From Haloarchaeobius salinus (lineage in GTDB: Archaea > Halobacteriota > Halobacteria > Halobacteriales > Natrialbaceae): a DNA stretch of 64,000 bases. The DNA is taken from positions 434,001 to 498,000 of the forward strand of contig NZ_JANHAU010000001.1 of the NCBI RefSeq assembly GCF_024464185.1, read 5' to 3'. This document shows, in pieces, positions 8,238-17,047 of the stretch (the stretch's first letter is position 1; the number at the start of each line of letters is the position of its first letter). Under the pieces are notes generated by a model. The model did no database searches. It was not told the origin of the DNA and saw only the letters and a list, made by a program, of their open reading frames with translations. The position numbers and the translations under genes were made by a program.

Positions 8238-9122
8238 GTGTCACTCCCGTCAGCGGTCAAGCGCGTCGTCTCGCTCGTCGTGGCGGTCGTCGCCATCGCG
8301 CGCGACGAACAGCTGACGTTCCTCGCGGCGGCCATCGCCTACTACGCGTTCGTCTCGCTGTTCCCGCTCGCGCTGCTGGTCGTCGCGGTGGCGACCGCGG
8401 TCGGCGGCGAGCAGCTGGCGAACGACGTGGTCGCGATGGGCGGGGAGACCCTCACGCCGGCGAGCCAGGAGGTGCTGCGGAACGCGCTCGTCGGCGGCCA
8501 GGGCCGTGGCGGCGCGACCATCGTCGGGCTCGTGGTGCTGGTCTGGAGCTCGCTGAAGGTGTTCCGTGCCATCGACCGGTCGTTCTCGGCGGTGTACGGC
8601 CACGGGCTGGAGCAACCACTCGGCGACCAGCTCGTCGACGCGGGCATCGGCCTCGCGGCGGTCGGCCTCGCCGGCGGGGTCGCGGCCGTGGTCACCATCG
8701 CGGTGAACCTGCTGAACCTGCCGTACGGGGGCGTCGTCGGCGGGGTGGTCACCGTGGTCGCGCTCGGGCTGGTGTTCTTCCCGCTGTACTACATCTTCCC
8801 GCACGCCGACGTGACCGTTCGCGAGGCCCTGCCCGGCTCGGCGTTCGCGGCGCTGAGCTGGACCGTCCTGAGCGTCGTCTTCTCCGTCTACGCGACGGAG
8901 TACGCGACGGGCTACGCGGTGTACGGCGTCGTCGGCGGTATCCTGCTGCTGGTGACGTGGCTCTACCTCGGCGCGCTCGTCCTGCTCGTCGGGGCGGCGC
9001 TGAACGCCGTGCTGGCCGGTCGCAACCTCGCGACGGAGGAGCTGGACGCGACTCTCGACCGGCACCTTCAAAGCGCGGGCCTGCGACAAGACGAAGCGAC
9101 AAGGAACAGCGACGATGCCTGA
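8238..9122 (+). CDS. YihY/BrkB family integral membrane protein
   Basis: The product is about 294 residues with roughly six hydrophobic helices and the family pattern of YihY (formerly, and wrongly, called RNase BN). This includes an early FLAAAIAYYAFVSLFPLALL segment and a WSSLKVFRAIDRSFSAVYG region. The function of the family is not established; transport or envelope roles are proposed. A TTTTTGG box at ~8210 places a leaderless start at GTG 8238. The upstream in-frame GTG at 8175 would add 21 residues but precedes the box. The hydrophilic C-terminus overlaps the next gene by 8 bases, suggesting co-translation. Confidence 0.85.
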   Translation: MSLPSAVKRVVSLVVAVVAIARDEQLTFLAAAIAYYAFVSLFPLALLVVAVATAVGGEQLANDVVAMGGETLTPASQEVLRNALVGGQGRGGATIVGLVVLVWSSLKVFRAIDRSFSAVYGHGLEQPLGDQLVDAGIGLAAVGLAGGVAAVVTIAVNLLNLPYGGVVGGVVTVVALGLVFFPLYYIFPHADVTVREALPGSAFAALSWTVLSVVFSVYATEYATGYAVYGVVGGILLLVTWLYLGALVLLVGAALNAVLAGRNLATEELDATLDRHLQSAGLRQDEATRNSDDA

Positions 9123-9786
9123 GGACGAGACGGACGACCCCACCGAGCAGGGCACCGACGCGACCGAAGACGACGCACCAGCGAGCGAGGAGGACGCGGG
9201 CGAGGAACCGCCCGCGGACGACGGACCGGACGATGGCGATACCTCCGGCGACGCTGGCGGCACGGGTGGCGACGAACCCGGCGATGGGGGTCCAGACGGC
9301 GACGGCGGCACCGGCAGCGGCGGCTCCGAGGACGACGACCGGACCGACCGCGAACGCGAGATCGACCGGCTGTACGAGCGGCTGGCCGACCTCGAGGACG
9401 AGGTCGAGGGCAGCCGCGCCAGCAAGGACTCCGTCGCCGACCTCCGCGAGGAGCTCGCCGAGTTCGAGGACGACGTGCAGTCCCGCACCGTCAACCGCGA
9501 CGAGATGCGGGGCGAGCTCAAGCGCTACGTCCGTCGGAAGCTCCGGCGCGGCCACGCCCGCGGCTGGGGTCCGTACGTCGTGCTGCTCTACGGCACCGTG
9601 ATGACGCTCGGGCTGCTGTACACGCCCCGACTCCAGGGCGACGGCTGGGTCGTCCTCGCCATGATCATCATCTGGCTGTCGACGCTCGGGCTGTACGTCC
9701 TGTTCGTGCTGTTCGGACTGACGTTCTCCGTGCTCGGTATCCCGGGCCGGCTCCGGGACCGCGTGCAGGAGTGGCGGTCGAGCTAG
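9115..9786 (+). CDS. Acidic membrane protein with disordered N-terminus, coiled coil and two TM helices
   Basis: This 223-residue product is not from a family I can name. Residues 1-78 are almost only Asp, Glu, Gly, Pro, Thr and Ser and should be disordered. Residues ~79-125 form a charged coiled coil (DREREIDRLYERLADLEDEV). Then comes a basic stretch (KRYVRRKLRRGHARG), and two membrane helices lie at about 152-170 and 180-207. Both ends are probably cytoplasmic, by the positive-inside rule. The gene overlaps the BrkB-like gene by 8 bases, so the two are likely one operon and may act together. It converges on glnA. Confidence 0.7.
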   Translation: MPEDETDDPTEQGTDATEDDAPASEEDAGEEPPADDGPDDGDTSGDAGGTGGDEPGDGGPDGDGGTGSGGSEDDDRTDREREIDRLYERLADLEDEVEGSRASKDSVADLREELAEFEDDVQSRTVNRDEMRGELKRYVRRKLRRGHARGWGPYVVLLYGTVMTLGLLYTPRLQGDGWVVLAMIIIWLSTLGLYVLFVLFGLTFSVLGIPGRLRDRVQEWRSS

Positions 9787-9833
9787 ACCGGGTCTGAACG
9801 GGGTATCGACGCGGCGAAAATACGATTCGGGTT

Positions 9834-11186
9834 CTAGAACTTCTCGAGGTACCGGTCGAGCTCCCACTCGGAGACGTCGACGAGGTAGTCCTTGAACTCG
9901 GCACGCTTGGCCTCGGTGAACTTCTCGTAGACGTGGTCGCCGAGCGCGTCGGCGACGACCTCGTCCTCCTCGAGGGCGTCGACGGCCTCGCCGAGGTTCG
10001 TCGGGAGCGTCTCGATACCGTACTCCTCGCGCTTCTGTTCGTCGAACTCGTAGATGTTCTCGCGGACCGGGTCGGGGCACTCGAGGCCCTGCTCGATGCC
10101 GTCGAGGCCGGCGTGGATGAGCGCGGCGAACGCGAGGTACGGGTTGCACGACGGGTCGGGGAAGCGCGCCTCGATGCGGCTCGCCGCCGGGACGCGGGCG
10201 GCGGGCTTGCGGATGAGCGCGGAGCGGTTGCGGTCGGACCACGCGACGTACACCGGGGCCTCGTAGCCGGGGACGAGGCGCTTGTAGGAGTTCACGGTCG
10301 GGTTCGTGACGGCGGTGATGGCCGGCGCGTGTTCGAGGACGCCGGCGGTGAACTGCTTGGCCGTCTCGCTCAGGTTGAACTCGTCGTCGTCGTCGTGGAA
10401 CGCGTTCTCGCCGTCCTCGAACAGCGAGATGTGGGTGTGCATGCCGGAGCCGTTGATGCGCGGGATGGGCTTGGGCATGAACGTCGCGTGCAGCTCGTGC
10501 TCGGCCGCGATGGCGCGGACGACGGACCGGAACGTCGCGACGTTGTCGGCCGTCGAGAGGGCGTCGTCGTACGTGAAGTTGATCTCGTGCTGGCCCTCGG
10601 CGACCTCGTGGTGCGAGGCTTCGATGTCGAAGCCCATCGACTCGAGGCCGTAGATGATGTCACGACGGACGTCGCTGGCGAGGTCCTTCGGCGCGAGGTC
10701 GAAGTAGCCGCCGGCGTCGTTGGTCTTGGTGGTCGCGCGGCCGTCCTCGTCCTCCTCGAACAGGAAGAACTCGGGTTCGGGCGCGGCGTTGATGTCGTAC
10801 CCGAGCTCCTCGGCACGCTCGATGGCACGCTTCAGGACGCCACGCGGGTCGCCGGAGAACGGCTCGCCGGTCGAGGTGTCCATCACGTCACAGATGAGGC
10901 GTGCCGCCGCACTGTCCTCGGTCTGCCGCCACGGGAGGATGGCGAAGGTGCTCGGGTCGGGCTCGAGCCGCATGTCCGACTCCTGGATGCGGACGAAGCC
11001 GTCGATGGACGACCCGTCGAAGTAGATACCCTCCTCGAACGCCTTCTCGGCCTGGCTCGCCGGCACGGAGACGTTCTTGACGGTGCCGAGGATGTCGGTG
11101 AACTGGAGCCGCAGGAAGTCCACGTTCTGTTCCTCGATCTGTTCGAGCACCGCCTCCTCGTCCGCGCTGAAGTTTCCGCTTGTCAT
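9834..11186 (-). CDS. glnA: Glutamine synthetase type I
   Basis: Makes glutamine from glutamate, ammonia and ATP, the main ammonium entry point. The 450-residue protein has the beta-grasp N-domain (about 15-100), with [10 protein letters not shown] near 54-63. The catalytic domain has [10 protein letters not shown] (metal-binding Glu), [23 protein letters not shown] and the Arg-rich NRSALIRKP, followed by [16 protein letters not shown]. The start ATG at 11186 ([10 protein letters not shown]) lies ~35 bases from a TATA-like box (GTTTTAGTAC on the minus strand, ~11217-11226). The gene is divergent from an Lrp regulator; in Halobacterium salinarum an lrp gene likewise sits beside glnA. Confidence 0.97.
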   Translation of the reverse strand: MTSGNFSADEEAVLEQIEEQNVDFLRLQFTDILGTVKNVSVPASQAEKAFEEGIYFDGSSIDGFVRIQESDMRLEPDPSTFAILPWRQTEDSAAARLICDVMDTSTGEPFSGDPRGVLKRAIERAEELGYDINAAPEPEFFLFEEDEDGRATTKTNDAGGYFDLAPKDLASDVRRDIIYGLESMGFDIEASHHEVAEGQHEINFTYDDALSTADNVATFRSVVRAIAAEHELHATFMPKPIPRINGSGMHTHISLFEDGENAFHDDDDEFNLSETAKQFTAGVLEHAPAITAVTNPTVNSYKRLVPGYEAPVYVAWSDRNRSALIRKPAARVPAASRIEARFPDPSCNPYLAFAALIHAGLDGIEQGLECPDPVRENIYEFDEQKREEYGIETLPTNLGEAVDALEEDEVVADALGDHVYEKFTEAKRAEFKDYLVDVSEWELDRYLEKF

Positions 11187-11312
11187 CTTTCTGGTCGCCT
11201 AATCCAACTATTGCCAGTACTAAAACCCTACTGTTACGCGCAAATCTCTACCTCTCCAGACGAAACTGGATGTTCGTAAACTTCTAATGGCTGGGGACGT
11301 ACCGTGGATACA
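11187..11312. promoter_or_regulatory. glnA-lrp divergent promoter region with inverted repeat TCCAG-N6-CTGGA
   Basis: These 126 bases hold both promoters: the glnA TATA-like box near 11217-11226 (minus strand) and an lrp box around 11278-11288 (CTTCTAATGG). Between them TCCAG at 11255-11259 pairs with CTGGA at 11266-11270, with a 6-base spacer. The size and position are what a dimeric Lrp site would need for joint control of both genes; binding is inferred. Confidence 0.45.
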
Positions 11313-11771
11313 ATGACGTACGAAAATCTCGACGCGAAGTTGGTGAATGCACTTCTGAACAACGGCGACGCGAGCCTGCGGAGCCTCGCCGAGCAGCTCG
11401 ACGTCTCCGTGACGACGGTCTCGAACCACGTCTCCGCCCTCGAAGAGGATGGCGTCATCCGGGGTTACACCCCGAAGGTCGACTACGACCTGCTCGGCTA
11501 CGACGTGACCGCCGTCCTCCAGCTCAAGGTCGAGGGGAACGCACTGCCCGACATCACCGAGCGGCTCCGCGCGGAGAAGCAGATGGTCTCGGTCTACGAG
11601 GTCACCGGCGACTACGACGTCATCGCCATCGGGAAGTTCACCGACACGGACGGGATGAACGACCAGATCAAGCGCCTGCTCACCGACCCCGACATCAAGG
11701 AGTCGAACACCAGCGTCGTGCTGAACTCCGTCTGCGAGAACGAGCAGTTCGCGCTCGAAGTGGACGACTGA
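11313..11771 (+). CDS. lrp: Lrp/AsnC family transcriptional regulator
   Basis: A 152-residue DNA-binding regulator of amino-acid and nitrogen metabolism. Residues ~4-60 form an AsnC-type winged helix ([20 protein letters not shown], then [17 protein letters not shown]). Residues ~68-140 form the ligand-binding and oligomerising RAM domain ([15 protein letters not shown]). I preferred the ATG at 11313 ([10 protein letters not shown]) over the GTG at 11304, because it is about 25-30 bases from the TATA-like box and gives the usual length. It is divergent from glnA across 126 bases, so glnA and its own gene are the likely first targets. Confidence 0.93.
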   Translation: MTYENLDAKLVNALLNNGDASLRSLAEQLDVSVTTVSNHVSALEEDGVIRGYTPKVDYDLLGYDVTAVLQLKVEGNALPDITERLRAEKQMVSVYEVTGDYDVIAIGKFTDTDGMNDQIKRLLTDPDIKESNTSVVLNSVCENEQFALEVDD

Positions 11772-11916
11772 ACGGAACTCCTTCTCCGGCGGTCACACGC
11801 TCGGGAGTGGCGACGCTCGCGGTTCGCGGCGTCCGAAAAAACGGATCGGTTTCGCGTCGATGCGGCGTGGTGGGACGTGTGGCCTGGTGGCCGATGGAAG
11901 TCGGTCGTGGCCGAAC

Positions 11917-13569
11917 TTACATCGCGCCGCCCATGCCGCCCATACCGCCCATGCCACCCATGCCGCCGGGTGCGCCGCCCTCGTCGCCGCCCTTGTCGGT
12001 GCTCAGGTCGCCGGCGGCGATGATGTCGTCGATCTTGAGGACGAGGTTCGCGGCCTCCGTGGCGGAGGACAGGGCCTGCTCCTTGGAGTGCGCGGGCTCG
12101 ACGATGCCGGCCTCGAAGGTGTCCTCGACGTCGCCGCTGAAGACGTTCAGCCCGGCGCGCTTCTCGCCGCTCTCGTGGGCTGCGCGCAGGTCGACGAGCG
12201 TGTCGATGGAGTCCAGCCCGGCGTTCTCGGCGAGCACGCGCGGGACGAGCTCCAGGGAGTCCGCGAACGCCTCGACGGCGAGCTGCTCGCGGCCCTCGAC
12301 GCTGTCGGCGAAGTTGCGGAGGCGGTCCGCGACCTCGACCTCGATCGCGCCGCCGCCGGCGACGACGCGGCCGTCGGAGACGGTCTGTGCGACGACGTCG
12401 AGCGCGTCGGTGACGCCGCGCTCCAGCTCGTCGACGACGTGGTCGGTGGAGCCACGCAGGAGGAGCGTCACGCCGTGGGCGTTCTCCGCGCCCTTCACGT
12501 AGAACAGCTCGTCCTCCTCGTCGCGGCTGACGGTGCCGAAGCCGAGGTCCTCGGGACCGAAGTCGTCGAGGTCCGAGACGATGTTCGCGCCGAGGATCTC
12601 ACGCAGGAAGCGCACGTCGGCCTTCTTGACGCGGCGCACGGCGAGGATGCCCTCCTTCGCGAGGTAGTGCTGGGCGAGGTCGTCGATGCCCTTCTGGCAG
12701 AAGACGACGTCCGCGCCGGAGTCGACGATCTGCTGGACCTTCTGCTTGAGCTGCTTCTCCTCCTGGTCGAGGAACTGCTGGAGCTGGCTCGGGTCCGTGA
12801 CGTTGACCTCGGTGTCGACGTCGGTCTCCTCGATCTCGACGGCCTCGTTGAGGAGGAGGATGTTGGCGTCAGTCGCCTCGGTGGGCATGTTGTCGTGGAC
12901 GGGGTCCTTGTCGATGACCGCGCCCTTCAGGAGCTCTGAGTTGGAGGCCGACTGACCCGTCTGGGTCTCGATGTTGAGGTACTCCATGTCGACCTGCTCC
13001 TCGACGGTGACCGACTGGATGGCCTCGACGATGATCTCGGCGAGGTGCTCCTTGTCGAGCTCGGCACCCTTGCCGGTCATCGAGGTCTCGGCGACCTTCC
13101 GGAGGAGGTCCTCGTCGTCGGCGTCGACGTCCTCGGAGATGTCGTCGATCTCCTCGCGGGCCTGCTGGCTGGCGAGGTGGAAGCCCTTGATGATGGCGGT
13201 CGGGTGGATGTCCTGCTCGAGGAGGTCCTCGGCGTTCTTCAGGAGCTCGCCCGCGACCGCGACGGCCGTCGTGGTGCCGTCGCCGGCCTCGTCCTCCTGC
13301 GTCTCGGCGACCTCGATGATCATCTCGGCCGTCGGGTTGTCGATGTCCATCTCCTTGAGGATGGTGACGCCGTCGTTCGTGATGGTGACGTCGCCCATCG
13401 AGTCGACGAGCATCTTGTCCATCCCTTTCGGGCCGAGTGTGGAGCGTACGGCCTCGGCGACCGCGCGCGCGGCCTGGATGTTGTAGTCCTGCGCGTCGCG
13501 GTCCTTGACGCGCTGGGAGTCCTCGCTCATCACGATCATCGGCTGTCCCTGCTGCATTCGCTGGCTCAT
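11917..13569 (-). CDS. ths: Thermosome (group II chaperonin) subunit
   Basis: ATP-driven chaperonin subunit that folds cytoplasmic proteins in a double ring. The 550-residue protein shows the nucleotide loop [16 protein letters not shown], the catalytic [12 protein letters not shown] and the later [10 protein letters not shown] motif, so all three domains are complete. The C-terminus ends in a Gly-Met run ([16 protein letters not shown]) that projects into the cavity in this family. An in-frame GTG sits 6 bases upstream, at 13575; I prefer the ATG at 13569. The promoter is a strong TATA box (see separate entry), consistent with heat-shock or high constitutive expression. It is an orphan here with no second subunit nearby. 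Confidence 0.96.
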   Translation of the reverse strand: MSQRMQQGQPMIVMSEDSQRVKDRDAQDYNIQAARAVAEAVRSTLGPKGMDKMLVDSMGDVTITNDGVTILKEMDIDNPTAEMIIEVAETQEDEAGDGTTTAVAVAGELLKNAEDLLEQDIHPTAIIKGFHLASQQAREEIDDISEDVDADDEDLLRKVAETSMTGKGAELDKEHLAEIIVEAIQSVTVEEQVDMEYLNIETQTGQSASNSELLKGAVIDKDPVHDNMPTEATDANILLLNEAVEIEETDVDTEVNVTDPSQLQQFLDQEEKQLKQKVQQIVDSGADVVFCQKGIDDLAQHYLAKEGILAVRRVKKADVRFLREILGANIVSDLDDFGPEDLGFGTVSRDEEDELFYVKGAENAHGVTLLLRGSTDHVVDELERGVTDALDVVAQTVSDGRVVAGGGAIEVEVADRLRNFADSVEGREQLAVEAFADSLELVPRVLAENAGLDSIDTLVDLRAAHESGEKRAGLNVFSGDVEDTFEAGIVEPAHSKEQALSSATEAANLVLKIDDIIAAGDLSTDKGGDEGGAPGGMGGMGGMGGMGGAM

Positions 13570-13593
13570 GGTCACCCGAAGCTATGAATGTGA

Positions 13594-13606
13594 TTCTATA
13601 TAAAAG
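13594..13606 (-). promoter_or_regulatory. TATA box of the thermosome gene
   Basis: Read on the minus strand the sequence is CTTTTATATAGA, an excellent archaeal TATA box, centred about 31 bases upstream of the ATG at 13569. Transcription should start a few bases before the ATG. A second similar box, CTTTTATATA on the plus strand at 13745-13754, points the other way. Confidence 0.7.
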
Positions 13607-13773
13607 TTGGTGTTCGGGTTCGATGGGGAGCCCGTCGTCGGACAGCCAGTGAACGGAGAAAACGCAACACGGTGGCCGATTCGCCGACCGACTTTGACAA
13701 CAACTAACACGAACCAGACGGATGAGCGGTGCTCCACGCCCGGGCTTTTATATACTTTCGATGGTCCGGGAGG

Positions 13774-14520
13774 CTACCTCGCCGCGTCGACCGGCTCGAC
13801 CACGACCGGGCTGTCGTTCGACGGGTCGTTCACCGCCGTCGACACCGGGTACGCCCGCATCGCGTCGGCGGGGTAGGGGTCGAGTAGCGTCTCGGCCTCG
13901 TCGGCGTCGCCGTGGAGCCACGTCTCGTACTCGTCGGGCGCGAGCAGCACCGCCATCCGGTGATGGAGCTCCGAGACGAGTCCGTTCGGCTCCGTCGTCA
14001 GTACGGTGAAGGAGACGTGGCGTTTCCTCTCGGGCTCGGCCGACCCGCCCCCGAAGGCGTCGAGCCCCGGCTGGCGCTCGACGCCCTCCCAGACCGCGAA
14101 CAGCCCCGCCATCGCGAACGGGGCGTCGTCCCGCATCGCCACCCGGTAGGGCTGCTTGCGGTCGCCGCCCGTCTCGACCCACTCGTAGAAGCCGTCGGCG
14201 GGGACGAGACAGCGGCCGGCCGCGAGCTCGTCACCCCCGCTTTCTGTCCCGGATTCGAACGCCGCCCGGAACGTCGGCTTCTCGCGTACCGTCTCCGACC
14301 GCGCGTTGATGGGCTTGCTCGCGTCGGCCGGGTCGTCGGCCCACGACGGGACGAGCCCCCAGTTCGCGTACGAGAGCTCGTCGTCGCCGTCGCTCCGAAT
14401 CACTGGCAGGTCCTGCGACGGCGCGGCGTTGTACCGCGGCTCGAACCGCTCGGGCACCCGGACGCCGAACGCCGAGGCCAGCTCGTCGGGTTCGACGAAC
14501 AGACTGTACCGTCCACACAT
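13774..14520 (-). CDS. SRAP domain protein (YedK/HMCES family, abasic-site shield)
   Basis: Proteins of this family covalently cap abasic sites in single-stranded DNA through the N-terminal cysteine, protecting replication forks. The 248-residue product has all the key residues: Cys2 (MCGRYS, exposed after removal of Met1), NAAPS at 31-35, Asn72 and Arg74 in KPINARSET, Glu113 in PADGFYEW, and the His of ELHHRM near 186. It has an acidic insertion near 155-166. The call is firm. The start ATG must be the one at 14520, because Cys2 is essential. The 3' end lies about 200 bases upstream of the thermosome start. Confidence 0.93.
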   Translation of the reverse strand: MCGRYSLFVEPDELASAFGVRVPERFEPRYNAAPSQDLPVIRSDGDDELSYANWGLVPSWADDPADASKPINARSETVREKPTFRAAFESGTESGGDELAAGRCLVPADGFYEWVETGGDRKQPYRVAMRDDAPFAMAGLFAVWEGVERQPGLDAFGGGSAEPERKRHVSFTVLTTEPNGLVSELHHRMAVLLAPDEYETWLHGDADEAETLLDPYPADAMRAYPVSTAVNDPSNDSPVVVEPVDAAR

Positions 14521-14545
14521 GGCCGCACGTACGTGCGGGAACTAC

Positions 14546-15661
14546 TTACGACCGTGCATCGCGGTCGTCGTCATCGTCGTCGTCGTCCGCCCGACGGTCG
14601 CGCCGCCGTCGGCTCCGGTCACGCCCCCCTCGACGTCGTTCGCTGTCACGGCGGTAGCGACGCTCGTCCGAACCACGACGCTCACGACGCTCGTCCGAAC
14701 CACGACGCTCGCCGCGGCTGCGTCCGGTGTCGCGGTCCTCCCGGTCGCTCCGCCCGCGGCGCTCTCGACGGTTCTCGCGGTCGCGCCGGCGTCGATTCCG
14801 GCCCTCGCTTCGGTCGCGCCCGCCCCGCCGGTCAGCCCGCTCGCGGCGCTGGTCCGGCTCACGTCGGCTCGTCGGTGCCTCGTCAGGCTTCGCTGCCGCG
14901 GACTCGATGTCGGGGTCGTAGCTCCCGTCGCTGCCGCCGGAGCCGCTCCCGCGCCGGTCGGCCACCGCCGCCGCCGTCTTCGATTTCACCGTCCCGCCCG
15001 CGTCGACGCTCTTCTTCGCGGTCCCCTTCGCGGCGAGCCACGTCGTGTGCAGCGACTCGAACGTGTAGAAGCCCGCGAGGATGCAGCCGACGAACAGGAA
15101 CAGCACGGCGTCGACCTGGCCGCCGAGCATCGGCACCGTCACGTTGTACTCGACGCCGATCAGGCTCAGCGCGAGCGTCGCCGCCCCGCCGACGCCGAAC
15201 CCCGCGTACCGGCTCACCTTCTCGGCGGCGGTCAGCAGCGTCCACACCAGCCCCGCCAGTGCCGCGATAGAGGCCACCGCATCGAACAGCTGTGCGGCGT
15301 ACTCCTCACCGACGAGCAACCCGATGGTCCGGCGAGCCAGCCGCCGTCCGACCACCTTCGCGGTGACGACGAGCAGGCTCCCGGTGCCGAACACGAACAG
15401 CCCGGTGACCAGCGTGTTGCCCTCGGCCAGTCCGAGGACGGTGTCCGCCACCGCCAGGACGAACCCCAGCGCGAGGCAGTACGCGGTCCCGGCGACTGCG
15501 TACCGTTTCCGCTCCGCCGTCGCGAGCAGCATCGGCACGATGGCCGCCGTCATCCCGAACAGGAGCGGGATCGCTGGGGCAGTCGGTAGCAACGCGAGCG
15601 TGACCAGTGTCACGACGACCCCTATCGCCGTCGCGTGTCGGAAGTCGAGGTCCTCCTTCAT
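14546..15661 (-). CDS. Multi-pass membrane protein with long Arg/Asp-rich repeat tail
   Basis: The family is not recognised. Residues 1-~205 contain about six hydrophobic helices, such as HATAIGVVVTLVTLALL and VDAVLFLFVGCILAGF. Residues ~245-371 are an extreme low-complexity tail of Arg, Asp, Glu, Ser and Gly ending in DDDDDDDD then RDARS. The tail includes a 9-residue duplication ERRGSDERR encoded by a 27-base tandem DNA repeat. Such a basic-acidic tail is unusual for acidic halophile proteins and may bind nucleic acid or phospholipid. The ATG at 15661 fits a TATA-like TTTTAT at ~15690; a GTG at 15676 is the alternative. Confidence 0.75.
   Translation of the reverse strand: MKEDLDFRHATAIGVVVTLVTLALLPTAPAIPLLFGMTAAIVPMLLATAERKRYAVAGTAYCLALGFVLAVADTVLGLAEGNTLVTGLFVFGTGSLLVVTAKVVGRRLARRTIGLLVGEEYAAQLFDAVASIAALAGLVWTLLTAAEKVSRYAGFGVGGAATLALSLIGVEYNVTVPMLGGQVDAVLFLFVGCILAGFYTFESLHTTWLAAKGTAKKSVDAGGTVKSKTAAAVADRRGSGSGGSDGSYDPDIESAAAKPDEAPTSRREPDQRRERADRRGGRDRSEGRNRRRRDRENRRERRGRSDREDRDTGRSRGERRGSDERRERRGSDERRYRRDSERRRGGRDRSRRRRDRRADDDDDDDDRDARS
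14659..14710. repeat. 27-base tandem repeat inside the Arg/Asp-rich tail
   Basis: GACGCTCGTCCGAACCACGA begins identical 25-base blocks at 14659-14683 and 14686-14710. They give two in-frame copies of the 9-residue unit in the C-terminal tail of the membrane protein. Exact identity at the DNA level points to a recent slippage duplication. Confidence 0.7.
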
Positions 15662-15911
15662 GTCCCTCGCCAACACGCCTCTGTGCGATAAAATTACTGC
15701 CCACTGTCAGGAACGGCTCGGGGGATCGGGAGCCGCTGGAGTCGCTATGGAACCGGGAGTCACTTGCGTGGCCTCGCCCTGCTCGCGGGTTACTACGTTC
15801 CCCGCTCGCTGTTCCGAGGCCGACTCCTCCACTTCGTTCAGTCGTCGGCCTCGCCCTGCTCCACGGCTCCCTGACGGTCGCCGTTCCGCTACGAGGCTTC
15901 GCTCCCTGCGG
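15662..15911. other. Spacer with repeated GGCCTCGCCCTGCTC blocks
   Basis: This 250-base region lies downstream of the rhodanese gene ending at 15912. The 15-base word GGCCTCGCCCTGCTC occurs near 15769 and again near 15850, and a related GCCTCGCCC lies in the last codons of the rhodanese gene. On the minus strand the region is purine-rich (GAGCAGGGCGAGGCC). No ORF of convincing composition is visible. It looks like a degenerate duplicated gene end or a low-complexity haloarchaeal spacer. Confidence 0.45.
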
Positions 15912-16772
15912 TCACTCAGCCTCGCCCGTCTCTATCGGCGCGCCGACCAGGTTGCCCCACTCGGTCCAGGAGCCATCGTAGTTGATGGCGTCCTCGTAGC
16001 CGAGCAGTTCGTGGAGCGCGAACCAGGCGACCGACGAGCGCTCGCCGATGCGGCAGTACGCGACGGTCGTCGAGTCGCCGTCGATGCCCTTGTCGGCGTA
16101 GAGCTCGCGGATCTCCTCGGCGGTCTTGAACGTGCCGTCGTCGTTCGTCACGGCCGCCCACGAGATGTTCTGTGCGCCGGGGATGTGGCCGCCGCGCTGG
16201 GCGGTCTCCTGCAGTCCCGGGGGTGCGAGAATCTCGCCGGTGAACTCCTCGGGCGAGCGCACGTCGACGAGCGGGACGCCGCGCTCGATGGCGTTCTCGA
16301 CGTCCTCGCGGTACGCGCGGATGCTCTCGCGCGGGCCGCTGGCGGTGTACTCGACGGCGTCGAACTCCGGCACGTCCGTCGTGAGCGGGTAGTCGTGTTC
16401 GAGCCAGTAGTCGCGGCCGCCGTCCATGAGCTTCACGTCGTCGTGGCCGTAGTACTTGAACTGCCAGTACGTGTACGCCGCGAACCAGTTCGAGTTGTCG
16501 CCGTAGAGGACGACCGTGGAGTCCTCGGTGATGCCGTGGCTGCCGAGGAGGTCCTCGAAGTCGTCCTTCGTGAGGATGTCACGGGTGGTCTGGTCCTGGA
16601 GCTGTGTCTCCCAGTTGAAGCCGATGGCCCCGGGCGCGTGGCCCTCGTCGTAGGCCTCGGTGTCCACGTCGACCTCGACGAGTCGGTGTGCGGGGTCGTC
16701 GCTCTGGAACTTCTCGAGGTTGCTCTCCACCCAGTCGGCGGAGACGAGTACGTCTTTGGCGTATTCCGTCAT
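15912..16772 (-). CDS. Thiosulfate sulfurtransferase (rhodanese), two-domain
   Basis: Transfers sulfane sulfur from thiosulfate, or a similar donor, to a thiophilic acceptor. The 286-residue cytoplasmic protein has two rhodanese domains. The N-terminal one (about 8-130) is inactive, with GDNSN in place of the active-site loop. The C-terminal one (about 150-283) carries the catalytic Cys240 in AYCRIGERS. It is similar in design to the second rhodanese encoded divergently at 17048. I chose the ATG at 16772 (MTEYAKDVLV), 29 bases from a TATA box that lies inside a palindrome; the longer frame to 16814 runs into that box. Confidence 0.92.
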   Translation of the reverse strand: MTEYAKDVLVSADWVESNLEKFQSDDPAHRLVEVDVDTEAYDEGHAPGAIGFNWETQLQDQTTRDILTKDDFEDLLGSHGITEDSTVVLYGDNSNWFAAYTYWQFKYYGHDDVKLMDGGRDYWLEHDYPLTTDVPEFDAVEYTASGPRESIRAYREDVENAIERGVPLVDVRSPEEFTGEILAPPGLQETAQRGGHIPGAQNISWAAVTNDDGTFKTAEEIRELYADKGIDGDSTTVAYCRIGERSSVAWFALHELLGYEDAINYDGSWTEWGNLVGAPIETGEAE

Positions 16773-16789
16773 ACACACCCTACTTATCT

Positions 16790-16811
16790 CCACAGGGGTA
16801 TATTCCTGTGG
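16790..16811. promoter_or_regulatory. Palindrome CCACAGG-N8-CCTGTGG over the rhodanese TATA box
   Basis: CCACAGG at 16790-16796 and CCTGTGG at 16805-16811 are perfect inverted repeats. The 8-base spacer GGTATATT carries the TATA element (AATATACC on the minus strand). Within the 22-base block 9 of 11 positions are symmetric. A protein bound here would block TBP, so this is a good candidate repressor operator for the gene starting at 16772. The regulator is unknown. Confidence 0.6.
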
Positions 16812-17047
16812 CACCCCGGCATGACCCGCCGGTCATCGGCCGAACCGGAGAGAATCGCCGCGAGTTCGGGCTCGCGGTCGTGGGAGCGCGACCCACGCCC
16901 CGTCCCGTTGGCACAGCGACCCCCGACCTGTCCACGACTGGATACGTGTTCGCGACCCAACAAACGGTAACATCTGCCGGGCTCTACGAGACGGGGCGTT
17001 CCGCCGGCATCGTGGGTGCTTAACCGGGCCGAGCCGTAGCGCCACCC

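Noticed and set aside
15081-16970. A 629-codon plus-strand open frame
   Set aside because: It is antisense to the membrane protein and the first rhodanese, has no recognisable motif, and its composition changes along its length; it exists because GC-rich DNA has few stops.
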